Source of the DNA: Neolentinus lepideus HHB14362 ss-1
Taxonomy: Eukaryota > Basidiomycota > Agaricomycetes > Gloeophyllales > Gloeophyllaceae
NCBI GenBank assembly: GCA_001632425.1
Contig: KV425622.1
Span: 58,925-122,924, forward strand
Length of the DNA: 64,000 bases
Reading direction: 5' to 3'
Position numbers and translations under genes: made by a program. The notes below the pieces were generated by a model. It worked only from the letters and a program-made list of their open reading frames with translations, was not told the DNA's origin and did no database searches. Numbering within the stretch: the first letter of the stretch is position 1; each line of letters begins with the position of its first letter. This document shows positions 22,323 through 34,581 of the stretch, piece after piece.

Positions 22323-23636
22323 TGATAGGCCCCATTGGCTTCTCACCCCAGAAAACGCGATTTAGGGTGATTCCGCATGCTTCGTGGGAATGGCAACTTA
22401 GCAACTCAATAGTGCACTGTCGATACTCCACGCACTAGCGACCCTATGCACCAGTGACAAGGCTCTCAGCTCTTCAGCACACTTAGGACGGCTCCTTGGT
22501 AGCTTGGTTGGTCAAACATCATTCAGTCGAGTCATCGGCATCTCGGCATGCATTGCCTGCCATTGTTACTGCGGTCTGAACTGAGGCGGTGTCTCAGGGT
22601 GCCTTTCCATATGGTGTACAGCCCACTGTTGCTTCAGGTCAGCGCTAGTTCTATTGGCACAACTTTCCTTATGCGTGCAGTGTGCATCGACACATGGCAC
22701 GACTACAGCTATCACGACACCACCACACCACAGAGCGGCCCCACCCTTTATCCCTCTTTCAGCAGGATCGTGCTAGTATCGGCAGCATAGCCCACCCATG
22801 GATCATCGAAGAGGCACGCTCTAATGCAAAGTCAAGACACACCCGACTGGCTCCCATCCACGGAACGGTGCGTGTGCTAGAGTTGGTCGCAAGGGGTACT
22901 GGTCAAGGATCGCATGTGGGATAGGAGCAAGGTAGTACAAGTCATATGGATGTGAGGCTGAGCAGAGGCACAACTCATGGTAGTAGGTAGATAGGATCGG
23001 ACATAGAGCAGTCGCTCTCTTGTATTTAAGACATTACTCTACGGTTTGTACAAACAAGTTATCTTCACCACACTCTTCAGATTTCAGTCTCACGTCAGAG
23101 TTTCTTTTAAGTCCGTCTTGTGACTCGCATTTAGGTACTCTTGCGTACCTCTGACTTCACCCAGAGATAGCAACAGAGTACACCAGTGTAGTGTTGCTGT
23201 TCATAAGCAATCCCTTATAAGTCCCTTCCTCCTAGACAGCCCCGTGCACTGTAGCATAGTGCTAACCAGAGTCTATACACGTCCGAGTTAGAGATAGCGA
23301 CTACAAGTAGCGCTCCTCTATAGAGCACCGAAGATTATACAGCACCGAGTAGGAGGAGCATCGTATAGCACCTACACAGTGCCGTGCACATAGCGCTATA
23401 TAGCGCATAGCGTCACCTTCTATCCTCAGACTGCCGCCGAGTAGTGACTTGGCACCAACCTCCCTTTAGCCCCAACTATACGTCTCAACAACACCCATCC
23501 CCTCTGAACTATATTACCCTTCATTACTCTGGGCCTCGCAGCCATCTGAAACCAAGGGCTTTGGTGTTTGCTTTGTGGTTGTGTCTACCCTTTAGGTCTC
23601 ATTTCCACGGGTTTCGTTGTGTGTCTGTGCATATCA
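22323..23636. mobile_element. Solo LTR nested in the MULE-like element
   Basis: It starts TGATAGGCCC and ends GTGCATATCA. The flanks are ctgg (22319-22322) and ccgg (23637-23640), a 4-bp target duplication with one CpG transition. Its last ~140 bp match 14860-15000, the end of the solo LTR inside the gypsy LTR. The interior has no ORF of note. Confidence 0.75.
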
Positions 23637-23695
23637 CCGGAGCCGGGCTGGGCCCACTATAGATGGCTTGGCCTGAAGTTTGGCTGAGGGACGAC

Positions 23696-23795
23696 CTAAA
23701 GGGTGCGGTAGTGTGAATGCAATCTGGGTTCACACGCGATAGAGGGTGCATTTGGCAGCTAAAGGGTGCGATAAAAGGTAGAGGGTGCGAAAACA
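23696..23795 (+). promoter_or_regulatory. Subterminal motif array, left end of MULE-like element
   Basis: The words aaagggtgcggta, agagggtgcatt, aaagggtgcgata and agagggtgcgaaa recur within 100 bp. The inverse words (gcaccct, gcaccca, cacaccct) occur at the other end. Such arrays are typical transposase-binding sites; that role is inferred. Confidence 0.55.
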
Positions 23796-23964
23796 AGGCG
23801 GGGGAGTGTGCCCGCCCTCTAGCCCATATTTGGTCACATCCTGCCATGGCACAGAGTACTGGCTGCTACCAATCTGCAGTACTGTACTGCAAGGTCTATA
23901 TAGTGTATTATGAGAAAGTAAAATAGAACAAAGTACTAGTATTGCATGAGACCTGACTATTAGG

Positions 23965-26900
23965 TTAGTTACCACCTATAACCCCGAACAACCAGTCATA
24001 AGGAAGTGCCATCAACTGGGTCTCATCCAAGTCAGCATATAGAAACTCTTCCATCGACATCAAGCTGAAGTCCAGGAAAGGATGCATCTGAGTCTCCTGG
24101 CTTTCAGCCCTACCATCAGGGAGGTATGAGGGATCGAGCGAGTTTCTGTCATTCTCTGCTGGCATGCGTGTTGCTTCGGATGCAACCTCAGTATCCAAGC
24201 AGTGTTCCTCACTGACCATTGAGAGTACTGTCGAATGGGGGGATGGAATCGGTTTGGATGTGGCTGCAGCTGTCGATGTGTCTGAGTCATCAGAGCTATC
24301 TAGGTGTCCCTGGATGCTAGGGTGATCAGCCTGGCGACGAGCTCCTTTCAATGGCCCATCCTTGAGATCAGACATCTGTTTCTCGATTTCCTTCTTCCTC
24401 TCCACCCATGTCTTGCGTGTGCTGAGTCCCAACTCCTGCTCGGCCTCAAGTTCCTGTCGCTCTTGCTGGAGGATAATTCTCTCATCTGAGCAGCAAGATT
24501 GCAGCTCAATCTGCAGTACGGAGAGTCGATCCTGGATCTCTCCCTTGTGAATCAGGGAATCGTGCTTCTTCTGAGAACTGGCTGCGAGTTCATCCTTTAA
24601 CCTCATATACTCAGCCTGGTAATGACTCTTCTGAGTGTTTTTCTTCCTCTTAGATTCCTGCCTCTGTGCACTATGTCTCTCTCACTCTGCTGGACCATTC
24701 CAATGGTTGTGGTCCTCAAAAGCAGCAAATTCAGCTGCCAGCACTTGATCTTGGGAATATGCCCTGGGAGACAATATTAAGCTCTCCTGCCTTTGTCTGT
24801 ATTTACAGGAGGATTCACATCTTAATTGCATCCAGCAAGGATGAATTTATGCCTGTCTCTGCATTCCAAGCGGCATGTGCGGTCTCTACAAGATTTGTAT
24901 GGTCTGGAGTACTGAGCCAATTCTCCTTTGGCATTGGGGATAAGAATTGATTGACAGATGGGAGATACCAAGGGTGAGAAATCTTCTGGGCATACCAGTC
25001 TGAGTAATACATCAGCAAAAGCTTGAAAGGCAATAGGTGAGAGCGCACCTCGTACAGCTTTGTATTCTGATGTGAAGCACCATTCTTGCCAGGCTTGGAC
25101 CTTGGCCTTGTTCCGGAGACCTGGAAAGCCTTTCAAGCGCTTGATTACTTCAATGGGTATGTCTTTAGGAAGGTTGTCTATATTTCTACTTGAATTGTAA
25201 GAGCTATGTCATGCCAGAAAGACAGTTAAAGAGAAAGTACCTGTCCCAATGTGTCGAACATGTCTTGATGACATACTGAGCGATGAATAAGGCATCTGTA
25301 CTTGTAATGCCGCTGATATTCAGATCATTCATCTCCAGCAGGATGTCACCGAGGGCTTGAACCTGAGCAGGTTCTGCATCGACTATCAATGCTTTACAGC
25401 TGCCAGTCTTATGGATGGTTTGGAGATGGAATGGCTTATTGGTCACCTTATTGATGGTATTGAAAAACTCTTTCCAAACCAGATAGAATGCTTCACGTGT
25501 AGCCCGTGTACAGTAGAGACTCGCTAGTGTTGCACCTAGAATCCCGATGGTGAATACAGCCTGAGAGCATTGTGAAAACTGCTACTTACACTTATTGTAA
25601 CGGTCTACCATACCAGCAACCTCCCACTCATTTGTCTCTCCGCTGACTCACTTGAATGTGTAGTCGAGAGTGAGATAATTGACAGAATGGATCCATTTGG
25701 TGACAGAGGGTAGCATTGTTACTGCGAGCTTCATGTCCAAATTCATTATCACAGCATGTATGTACCATTTAGACTCAGGGAGAGACTGCTGATGCTCCAT
25801 CTTGTGAAGGACGCCTGGAACAATCAACAGGTTAGACCAATGTGTGCAATGAATGGGCGATGAATGGGGAGTCACCAAGTTAAAGACTCACCTTCCCAGC
25901 CCATTCTGTGCGGGTATTCCTTTGTCTTTTCGCACTTGACCAATGCCCGAAGTCTCTTGGCGGAAGAGTAAGCTGGAAGCACAGTTGACCATGTTGCTCC
26001 ACCTAGTCTCTCAGTTGTGGTTGTAGCTGAGTTGACAACACGATAAATATACTGTCAATAAGACATAGACTACACAAAGCCAAGTAACTAACCAAGCCTG
26101 AGTTTCATTGCCGAGACTGTACCGCCCTGATCAGCATTTTTGATCATTGCCTTAACGAGTGCCTTCTGCTGAAATGTCAGCTTGTCTGATGGGTGAACAG
26201 GGTGATTATGCGGTTTTTCAAGGACTACGACGACCTTCTTTATGGACTTGTCAAGAGGCTCAAATATGAGTAAGCGGGTCGGGCACTTACGCTCAAGGTA
26301 ATCAATGGCCCCTGCCTGAATTTCACCATTAATGATGTGCGTGAATGCTGGAAACTCCGAAATCAGGAAACACGGCAGAAAATAATGTAATAGTACATAT
26401 GACAAGTCTCTTTTCTCACACAAGGATGCAGAAGCAAAGGGCATTTGTCTTGTAGTGTGATACCCTTGTGATAATTCTTCCCCTCGCTCTGTAAGAGCTC
26501 CCTAAGCTCATCCTCATCTATGTTTTTCTCAATCTGGACATAGTGATGGCTATATGTATCATAGTGACTCCATGCAGAGCAGCCGATGAAGTGGTATTTG
26601 CAGTATTTCGAAGGAGGCTACAATTTCTGTCAGTACTGTTCATTGTAGTAGGCTACAAAGTCCATACCTCAGCAAGCTGAACCATGACAGGCTTGCCTTT
26701 ACAAGGCTCTTGGCATCTCGACTCCATCACCCTTTGGAAGAAGCTGAGAATAGTCAGTTCTCAGTACTGAGAAGATGAAGACCAGCACATACCGGGCCAT
26801 CTGGGTGCTGGGCTCGCGATTCTTCCTCTCATTGGCATCCAATTCTGCCCACCATAGCTCCTTCCTGTAGTCAAAATCAGGTTCAAATCATTGTAACCCC

Positions 26901-28200
26901 TGCAGTTTCATAGCATCGAAGAATCAGCAAGCCTTTGCACTGGTACAGATAAGGTTGGATTTCCGCACCTGAGTGCACATCTCTCCAAGCAAGCCATAGA
27001 CATAGCAGTCACCACTGGCATGGCCAGAGCTCCCATTCCATGAATCCAGATTCTATATGAAGTATTATGACCTGTCTACATGCAGTAATATAACCAAACT
27101 CACCTCCTTCCTTATCAGCCCAGAGTATGTGTTTTCATCACCACCTCTGCCTTCCCAAGTAATTGGAATAGCTGTAAAATCGATCACATATGCAGTTGAC
27201 TCCCGAGGAACTGTAAATATTGCTGGAATGTGCTCGAGATAGATGACATGTTTGACAGATAAATGGCTGGTCACACGTGTCTCCCCAGTCTTTGTATGCA
27301 CTAAGATGCCAGCAGGAGCAGGCTTGTCATCCTTCGGTATAGCAAATTCAGAACTCTCTGCTTCATCCTTGATGAGGAGCTGCCCATAAGATGAATCACA
27401 TGATGCTGGCATCACCCTGATGCTACTCGGTGTGCTGTAGCATGAAATGTCAGATGATGGTGGGGGTGGGGATGGGGATGGGGCCAGCAATATCTCTGCT
27501 TCTTCATCTGAGTCCAATATCTCTATCGGGCATTGAGAACGACCAGCCTGCATCGAGTCTGAGCCTGAGTGTGAAAGATCTTGGTAGGCATTCAGTCTTT
27601 GCTTCTTTATTTTCATGTCGAGCCATAACCCTGTGACTTCCAAGGGCTCTTGCTTTGCAGCGTGATATGGAACACCACTGGTGACCAAAGAATGCCTTCA
27701 CTTGCGGTCATTTCTCATAGACCTTGCCAGTGTTGCATCGCTTGGGGTGGCTGTGTCATGGTGTAGTTGGGGCAGAGCGGCGATGGGAGGCTGCGAATGC
27801 AGTGTTAATGGAAGTGAGGCCAGGAATGCATTAAAATGCTCTATGTTGACCCATGTCTCTGTATTATCAAGAGAAAATGGTGCACTACAGGATAATGTGG
27901 TCGGGAGTAGCTTAAAGGCTGGAGGTCAGTCAAGGGGATACATACTAACTGTAAAGAGAGAACTCAACGAATATCTTATATCTTTTGAGCTGTGCATGTG
28001 TGGCATCTTCCAATGTACAATTAGACTTTACCCAGTTCTTCCTATTGAGGTAGAGGTCCACCAGCTCCATCTTCACCCAAAGAGTTGGTGTTGCCAACGA
28101 GAATGTTGAGCTATCAAAAGCATCACGGATAGATCGAGGAAAAATCTAAACAAATCAGAGAATATTAGTTCAATATTCCACACATTACGGGAGGGACTTA
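23965..28200 (-). CDS. MULE-like transposase gene (agaricomycete family), multi-exon, probably inactive
   Basis: Minus-strand exons give, in order, a segment with WVKMELVDLYLNRKNWVKS (about 28100), a Ser/Pro-rich linker, TSHLSVKHVIYLEHIPAIF (about 27260), NLDSWNGSSGHASGDCYVYG (about 27030), PPSKYCKYHFIGCSAW (about 26610), then VVVLEKPHNHPVHPSDKLTF (26250-26180), a core with KWYIHAVIMNLDMKLAVTML, and WYAQKISHPWYLPSVNQFL followed by NLVETAHAAWNAETG (about 24990-24840). A coiled-coil C-terminus ends at 23965. Exon boundaries fit short introns. An in-frame TGA near 26890 (after KLQGLQ) suggests inactivation unless it is spliced out. The PHNHP box and 9-bp target site fit MULE-type transposases; exact exon limits are uncertain. 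Confidence 0.65.
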
Positions 28201-28489
28201 AAGACATACATAGTCCCTGTAGTCAGCAAGGACATCAGCAGAAAGGTGCGTGACATTGAAGGCATGACTATGCCCTCGATGTATATCTGGGGCAAAGGAC
28301 ATGGTACGATAGAGAGACAAAAAACTACATGTGGCATAGGTCTGTTCATTTCTATAGTTCTACCCCACATGCCACAGAGACAAGACTCTGTGGCACTCGC
28401 CACAAGTGTGCCTATGGACAGATCACAAGCCCGATTAGGCAAGCCTGCCCTATGTGGCTTTGTTACTGGTGGCACTGCCACACCGCCCT

Positions 28490-28570
28490 CCAATTGCACC
28501 CTTCAGCTCCAATCGCACCCATTAGGCCTGATCACACCCTTTACCCGCATCGCACTCCACACCCTTTATA
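28490..28570 (-). promoter_or_regulatory. Subterminal motif array, right end of MULE-like element
   Basis: Inverse copies of the left-end motif occur as ttgcaccctt, atcgcaccca, atcacacccttta, catcgcactcc and acaccctttat. The orientation is opposite to the left array, as expected of paired transposon ends. Confidence 0.55.
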
Positions 28571-28656
28571 TATATACTCAGTTTGGCTGAGCCGGAGCCG
28601 TCTGAGGCTGAGCCGAAGCCCCGGCTTTTAGGCTGGGCTGGGCTGTGCACAACACT

Positions 28657-29493
28657 AAGCGTGAAACACGATATCGATACTGCAATAGAGCGAACAAGCA
28701 CTAGGACGTAGTAACTTAATCGCTGACAATTTAGTAACGTATGTTAATAAACCGAAGGGTCTGGGTGCATTTTATAACAGTGTTTATTAACATTGTGTGG
28801 CGCAAAGTTAATAACATGTTTAAAAAACATTAGTAACTAGGTTAAAAATAGTTTCAGCTGTTAGAAAATGGATACTGTTTATAAGCTCTACCAGCATCAT
28901 GCTAGATGGCTGCTGAGCACTGAGGCTTCTGCCCTCTAGACCGGGCATGCCAATAATCGGTGTCGTAGAGACAAGGTGCTTGAGGACCGGGGAGTCAATA
29001 TCACTATTGCAGTAAAGAGTTTACTAGAATTACTTAAAGTTAAGCTGAGAGTTCCGTTGCCCGAGTTGCACTAATCTCGAGCCCAGTAAGACCCAATGCT
29101 CAAGGCTGCTCTCAAACTAGTGTTTTTTATTGTTCTCTGCAAGTCCGAGCATATAGATAACTATGTAGACCGTCATAGTCCTCGAGAATTTTAAACAATT
29201 ATTAACACTAAAATCCACCCTCTGATTTGGGGTCAAGTTATTGACATGTTAATAACAAATGTTAATAAACCATGTTTATAAACATTGAATTATCTACTAC
29301 GCCCTAACAAGCACGACGACGACGATAGTCGGGATAACTGCGTAGCGTACTTAAGTGAGTTGTTCACACGAGATACTCACGCATATAGGTAGCGTCGCCA
29401 TTTCTCCCTGACAGAACCCTCCCCCACTTACCGTGGGAGTCGGGGATTACAAGGTCTAATACTTATACGATACTTCGGCCTGCAAATACATAC
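28657..29493. other. Intergenic, with palindromic ttaataaac motifs
   Basis: This spans the MULE-like element to the ALG2 stop. Around 28737-28800 the pair atgttaataaac / gtttattaacat can form a hairpin, and around 29240-29290 related words (gttaataac, gttaataaacc, gtttataaac) recur. It may be a small decayed element. No gene is seen. Confidence 0.5.
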
Positions 29494-31186
29494 CTACCTT
29501 GTAACAAATAAATTCAAGACAATCCCCACGAAGAATGCGAGGGAAAATCCCAGTAGCGGCATCCACGGGCCTATAGAAGACACCTTACCCAAAGACACAG
29601 CCTCACACAGAGAATCTTCCAACGCAAGAGCCATCGCATCCATGCCGAACTTCCCTCTCGCCCGACTACGGCCCCGTTCCGCCAGGGCCTTGCGTTCCTC
29701 CGTCGATAAACTGACAATCTCCTCCAGCGCATCTGCCCAGACGTCGTCGTCAGGTACGCGGAGCCACCCCGTCCGCTCATCCGGAGGCGAGTCGATGATG
29801 CTTTCCGTGGGACCGCCTGAATTACAGGCCAGTACTGGAAGCCCCGAAATCATCCCCTCGATCGGGCCGATGCCGAAGTGTTCGTTACTGGGAGTATAGA
29901 GCAGCGCACGGGTTGACGGGGACGACAAGAGGGCGGAGCGCTGCGCGGTAGTGAAATTCAATAGGAAGAGGATGTCAGGGTTGCTCGAGCCTATGTTGAA
30001 AGGCGGGATCGTGACTTTGGATGACGAGGGTTGAAGAATGGTGTAAGATAGGGAGTTGGCTTTGGCTCGATCGATGAGGCCGACCAATGTCATCATATTG
30101 TCCTCCAGACGCGGATCATAGCCACCTGTCGATTCGTGAATGCCAATTAAGATGAATGGCAGTTTCTACCTTACCTGCAATCACCAATCGCATGTTCACA
30201 ACTAATGTTGAAGATGACCTTTTCCGAAGAAGGGCAAAAGCATTAACTGCCAATACCGCGTTCTTCTTCTTCTCGAATCGGTTCAGGGAGAGTAAGGTAG
30301 GTCGATCCCTATCTCGAAGATATAAACTGGTCCACTTCGCTGCCAACTAACGACTTACGTGATCACCGGTCGCACGTCCGAGTCTTCCCAGTCAGGAGAC
30401 GACTCATACGCAGATAGGTTAACACCTGGGTATATGATCCGCGGATTCACTCGTATGCTGCTGAAATGTCTCCTAAATACGCTCGCGGTAAACTCCGAGT
30501 TGGCGAGAATGACATCGGCTTGGCCTAACCAAAGGTTAAATTGTACTTGGTCCACAAGAACGTCCAGACGCACGGGTTGTGATCTCCTCGAGCCAGTCCA
30601 TGGGCACACGATACAGCCGCTTGATGAGACTACCTCCTTGCCCTGTCTTGCCTTCGACGTACGCACCATCCGCTAGGAGTTTATCAGGGAAGTGACAGTA
30701 GAATACTACTCTCTGTCCGGTAAAAAACCGTAGGATGGGAACACAGGTCGACAGCTGATCAACGAAGAACACGTCGAATTTGCTTGAAGAATTGCGGATT
30801 ATATGGAGTGTGAGGTGTAGCTGGCGCGCGTGCGCGAGCAAGATGTGAAGCTTCCCCTTGATAGATCTTGGGAATGGTGGCTTCGGGCAATGTACACGAA
30901 GTGTGCCTAGAGCCCATTATGTGAATAACAATATTTGCTGCCGAAGGGATGCTAACCATTTCGGGTCTCCTCGAAACAATGTGAGGGATCGTGGTGAGAA
31001 GTGTAGATGTCTACTGTGTGCCCTAGCTTCTGTAGACCAAGGGCCGCGTCCACAACAAGACGTTCCGCACCACCTAAGAATCTTGTGCAGGTAGGTCAAT
31101 CGCATTTGGGTGGCAAGAGCAGCCATACCTAGCCCAAGGTCAGGGTGCAGAAATGCAACCTTGAAAGTCTTAGACTCAGAGCCCAT
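29494..31186 (-). CDS. ALG2: Alpha-1,3/1,6-mannosyltransferase ALG2
   Basis: ALG2 adds the second and third mannoses to dolichol-PP-GlcNAc2Man on the cytosolic face of the ER, an early step of N-glycan assembly. The start is ATG 31186; the N-terminus is [11 protein letters not shown], spliced to [20 protein letters not shown] across a ~56-nt intron. Further motifs are [14 protein letters not shown] (about 30700), [19 protein letters not shown] (about 30500), [15 protein letters not shown] (about 30290) and the GT4 EX7E motif EHFGIGPIE (about 29875). The protein ends with a hydrophobic segment ([17 protein letters not shown]) matching the C-terminal membrane anchor of the family. All intron junctions that I could follow keep frame and no stop was found. 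The next gene upstream (PL14) is on the same strand, about 360 bp away. Confidence 0.93.
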
Positions 31187-31543
31187 CGCGTCTCGTAGTT
31201 CCCAGTTGGTCCCTCGAGTAAATATGCGCTAGAGAAAAGAGTCAAAGACACATACAGAAGAAAGCTTCGTATGCCAGCACCGTCATCAGAAGTCCAGAAG
31301 GCGTGGGAAAAGATTGACTTGTGCCTGCAAATCGTGAACTTGAATGCTACATATCTTACTCTGAAATTTGAGACTCTACCCTCTCAAACTTTTGCCCAGT
31401 TATTGCCACCTTTATTGCACTGTCCAACACCCTTCACTTATCGAAGGGGTTCTGAAAATTCTTTACTATCTCAAAGAAGGTACATCTCTCGCGCTTGGTC
31501 TACCCGGACAGAATGCAACTTGGCTTCCTAATATATACTCTAA
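31187..31543. other. Intergenic, ALG2 promoter region
   Basis: The gap runs from the ALG2 start to the stop of the PL14 gene upstream. No gene is seen in it; it must hold the ALG2 promoter and the PL14 3' end. Confidence 0.6.
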
Positions 31544-33161
31544 TCATCCATCTATCGATAAATTGAAGCCTTTGAACCAGGTATACTGGTCTATTGGTGT
31601 CGCGTACTCTTGCTCGTGCCCTCCGAAGAACGTACTATTTCGTCATCAATACCTGCGCAATGCTCAGACGCTCGGGAGAAAATGCGCACCTGAAGAATAA
31701 TCCAGAGAAGCCCACAGGACTGCTCCTCTCCTCTTCTGCTTGGTACGGCATATTCACTTCAGACGCACCGACTTCAATACCAAACAAAGCGCTATTGAGC
31801 TGTTCAACCAGCGGATCATGCGTCGGAACACTGTCCAAGGATCTCTTGCGTACACCACCCAACAGCGACCCCAGGAGACCTCCATCACTATCGGTGGATC
31901 CCTGCGAGGATTTATCTGAAGTGTCTGAAGACAAACTAGGAGCGCTACGATAGAACACCTCGGCACTTCTAATGACTTGCTCTCCATTGACCGCCAGAAC
32001 AAAGGCACCGTCAGGCTTCCCAGGCGTATTGAGGGTGACCGTCTGCTTCACGTGAGTCCAGTCGCCCTTAGTGAAATTAAAGGATCCGCGACCGATCGAT
32101 AATCCGTAGGTAGAATTGCAGATCGATTGCGGCGGAGTTTCACAGAGAGACTTGGCTTGCTGGTCTCTGGGAGCGTACTGAACAGGACCCATATTAGCGC
32201 ATACTCGTCAGTGCGGAGGTGGACGACGTGCCAGATAGAGCTCTCCCATCCCCCCTTCTCGCCACATGAGCCTCGTGCTGAAGCAATCGTTAGCGACGTC
32301 ACCCCCCGAACAGCCTGTATGACCGCCATAGATGCCGGGCAGCTTCCCAGCTTTCACCCAGTCGAAATCGTCCGGGAAGAAGATGCTGTACTCGAGTGTG
32401 ACTGTGGAAGCATTGGAAAGATCGAGCGGCTGTGCATAGAACTCTGCCCCTCCTTGGGGAGAATTCCCGGGATTGATAGAGTTGGCGGGATAAAACAACT
32501 CCAGGATGCTGTCGTCGTCGGTAACGTTGACACTGGCGGAGGAAGTCATTGCAAGGATCGAACTGGAATTGGCTTGGTCCGCATAAGGAGTCACTATATG
32601 TAAGTTTTCTTGGCCGCTTGGGAAATACGTGATGTTGAACGAATTCAAGTCGCTCATTTTCGCAGGCGAAGACCAAAATTGCTGAGCAGCTGACGGCGTC
32701 GGCTGTGGAGAAACTAGGGTGGTGGAACTAGACTGAGCTACAGTCGTCTGAGAAATGGATGGCGTCCATGCTAGCGTCGAAGTACCAATCGAGGTACTAG
32801 GTAGAGTTTCCGGAGTGCCGACGGGGGTGGGTGTGTTGTTGGAAGTATCCCCGCTGGTGGTAGAAGGAATGACACCGCTGGAGGAAATGGGTACCGGTTC
32901 CGTCTGAGATGGAGACTGCTCTGTCCCAGATGTAGATATCGCAGAGTCGGACGAACCTTGCGTCGCCACTGAGAGGAATAGTGGGACATCGTCCAGAGAA
33001 AAAGTTGGGGTTCCAGGCAGAGCAGTTGCCTCAAGGGCGTTCGGTGTCAAGAGCCATGGTAGGTCGATTCTGACTGTGCTGCCAGCAGCGTTTAGTGGAA
33101 CTGAAAGAGTGACAGGGTTCAAGATAGCGAACGAAAATAATAGCAGAGCAAGATACACCAT
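31544..33161 (-). CDS. Secreted polysaccharide lyase family 14-like protein
   Basis: ATG 33161 begins a signal peptide (MVYLALLLFSFAILNPVTLS). A Ser/Thr/Pro-rich, probably O-glycosylated linker follows (residues ~60-165), then the catalytic-type domain with VTLEYSIFFPDDFDWVKAGK, LPGIYGGHTGCSGGD and FSTRLMWREGGMGELYL, and, after an intron, YGLSIGRGSFNFTKGDWTHV. The last exon gives TFFGGHEQEYATPIDQYTWF and stops at 31544. These are the hallmarks of fungal PL14 domains, which cleave uronic-acid polysaccharides by beta-elimination; the substrate here is unknown. Intron 1 (32178-32231, 54 nt) has a GC donor (gcacgt) with a ctaat branch and cag acceptor; intron 2 is GT-AG (about 31638-31692). Compared with typical members it carries an extra acidic/Ser insertion near 31850-31930 (DTSDKSSQGSTDSDGG). 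Confidence 0.88.
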
Positions 33162-34581
33162 GGCGAAAGCACCTCAGCACTGAGTAACAGAATGAAGCAA
33201 GGACTCACTGATATCGCGTCGGTCTTCAAGGATCTCTTCCGCGAGTCATCCGCTGGGATGTCTCATGTCCGATCCCTTTCGCGGATGTGTCTCAGACCAT
33301 CCAAAGGTAGTCCAGATTCCAAGAGAGTTCGTCTTGGGAATCTTATCAAACTGGACTTTTTTGCGATGCCCCAAGCACAGCTTCTCGTATTCGGTTGTGT
33401 GCATCCGTATTCTTCGGCACGAGGTATCGCTGTGCCCCCAGCCAACCAGCACTGTCTATCCGCATGACGTGCCACTGGACTTTGCCTCTACGCTGGGCGC
33501 TGACATGTGTAGGGCCAGTCATAACTTGAAGCTTTTGTTCCGGTATTTCCGGCAGCTTGGCAAGAAGGATTGTTCTTACTTCTCTTTCGCACTCAAGTCA
33601 AACAAATTGCACCATAGAGGAAAGTGTGAACTTGGCTTATCAGATAAGAATTTTACATAAGCTTTACAACGTTCTTCACAGGGGGTCTCCAACTGGCTGT
33701 TGCATCGCCCGGCGGCCAATGTGTGCTTGCATTCCTGGGACGAACTCTTCACACATTCTCACCATCGAATCAAATCGGGTGTGCAAACGACTCTCTAAAC
33801 ACGGAATTCACAGATTGTCAGAAGAGAGCCTATCCTGGTCGCCCGATTATTCCTGGAGCTTTCCTAGGACGTCATATACATCCCATGCCGTTTCGCCGAC
33901 ATTTCCTCACTCTTAAGGCTTGATGTTCTTTTCGTCGGTGTCAGTGCCACAGAGATCTAAGGCAAGCACATTGGTCCCCTAGCGTCGGATTCCTGATGAG
34001 TCTGTACGATTCAGGGTTAGATCATCCTTTGCCTTCCCAAACTGACTACTGATTTGCAATGAGATTAACTCGTGGCGTAGAACATAAGCATACTTCGTGC
34101 GGGCTGAGCGGGACATTCGCGTGCATATATGCTCTGATCTCATGCTGTTTTTCAAACTGGTTTCAGCGAACAGTTGCTCAACTGCGGTGGTCACAGCATT
34201 ACACGCTCCCACATACCCCACGTTCAACGTGTGCGCCGTCAGTCTCCCAGTCTTCGGCGCTGATGCTCACGGTGTCTTTACCAAACCATCCTCTTCCCCC
34301 TCGAAGCTCTCCAGGCGACTTCAATTTCCCTCACTTGTCACAAGATACAAGGTTTTCCCTACTTCTGGATCATTGTGAACATTAGACACACGGTCAAGGG
34401 CTCGAGCTGCCATTGAACTTACGGCGATACGCTCACAATGGTCGCAAATAGAGCGTATGTTATCGTGCTGTCCAATATATAAGCTGGCCAATTCAAGCAC
34501 TGTCCGAACGACCTCCCGACCTGGTGCTGCTGAATGTAAGTCGATCCGGTACAAAGCTGAAGCATTCCTGATGTGTCCTTA
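33162..34581. other. Intergenic, divergent promoter region, no firm gene
   Basis: The region lies between the PL14 start (-) and the F-box gene (+). Open stretches occur (for example 33265-33660 and 34059-34385, +) but without motifs. A 5' exon of the F-box gene must lie here, since the acceptor ccttag at 34572-34580 precedes its first in-frame exon, but I cannot locate the start codon. Confidence 0.5.

Larger units (their letters stand above)
21829..28656. mobile_element. MULE-like DNA transposon, 6.8 kb with nested solo LTR
   Basis: The ends are inverted: tagtgttgtgccaggcctgg and aaaagccagagctgggctgg on the left against the inverse of gcccagcctaaaagcc...gtgcacaacact on the right. The flanks are aggcgtgaa (21820-21828) and aagcgtgaa (28657-28665), a 9-bp duplication with one mismatch, as MULEs make. 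Subterminal arrays of gggtgcga-type words point inward at both ends. The interior carries a transposase gene on the minus strand and a solo LTR near the left end. Confidence 0.75.

Noticed and set aside
23965..24606. Coiled-coil frame considered as a separate host gene
   Set aside because: It follows the transposase core on the same strand with a normal short spacing and lies inside the paired transposon ends, so it is best read as the transposase C-terminus.
30355..30676. Plus-strand open stretch opposite ALG2
   Set aside because: It overlaps ALG2 exons that carry conserved family motifs on the minus strand; it is an antisense shadow.
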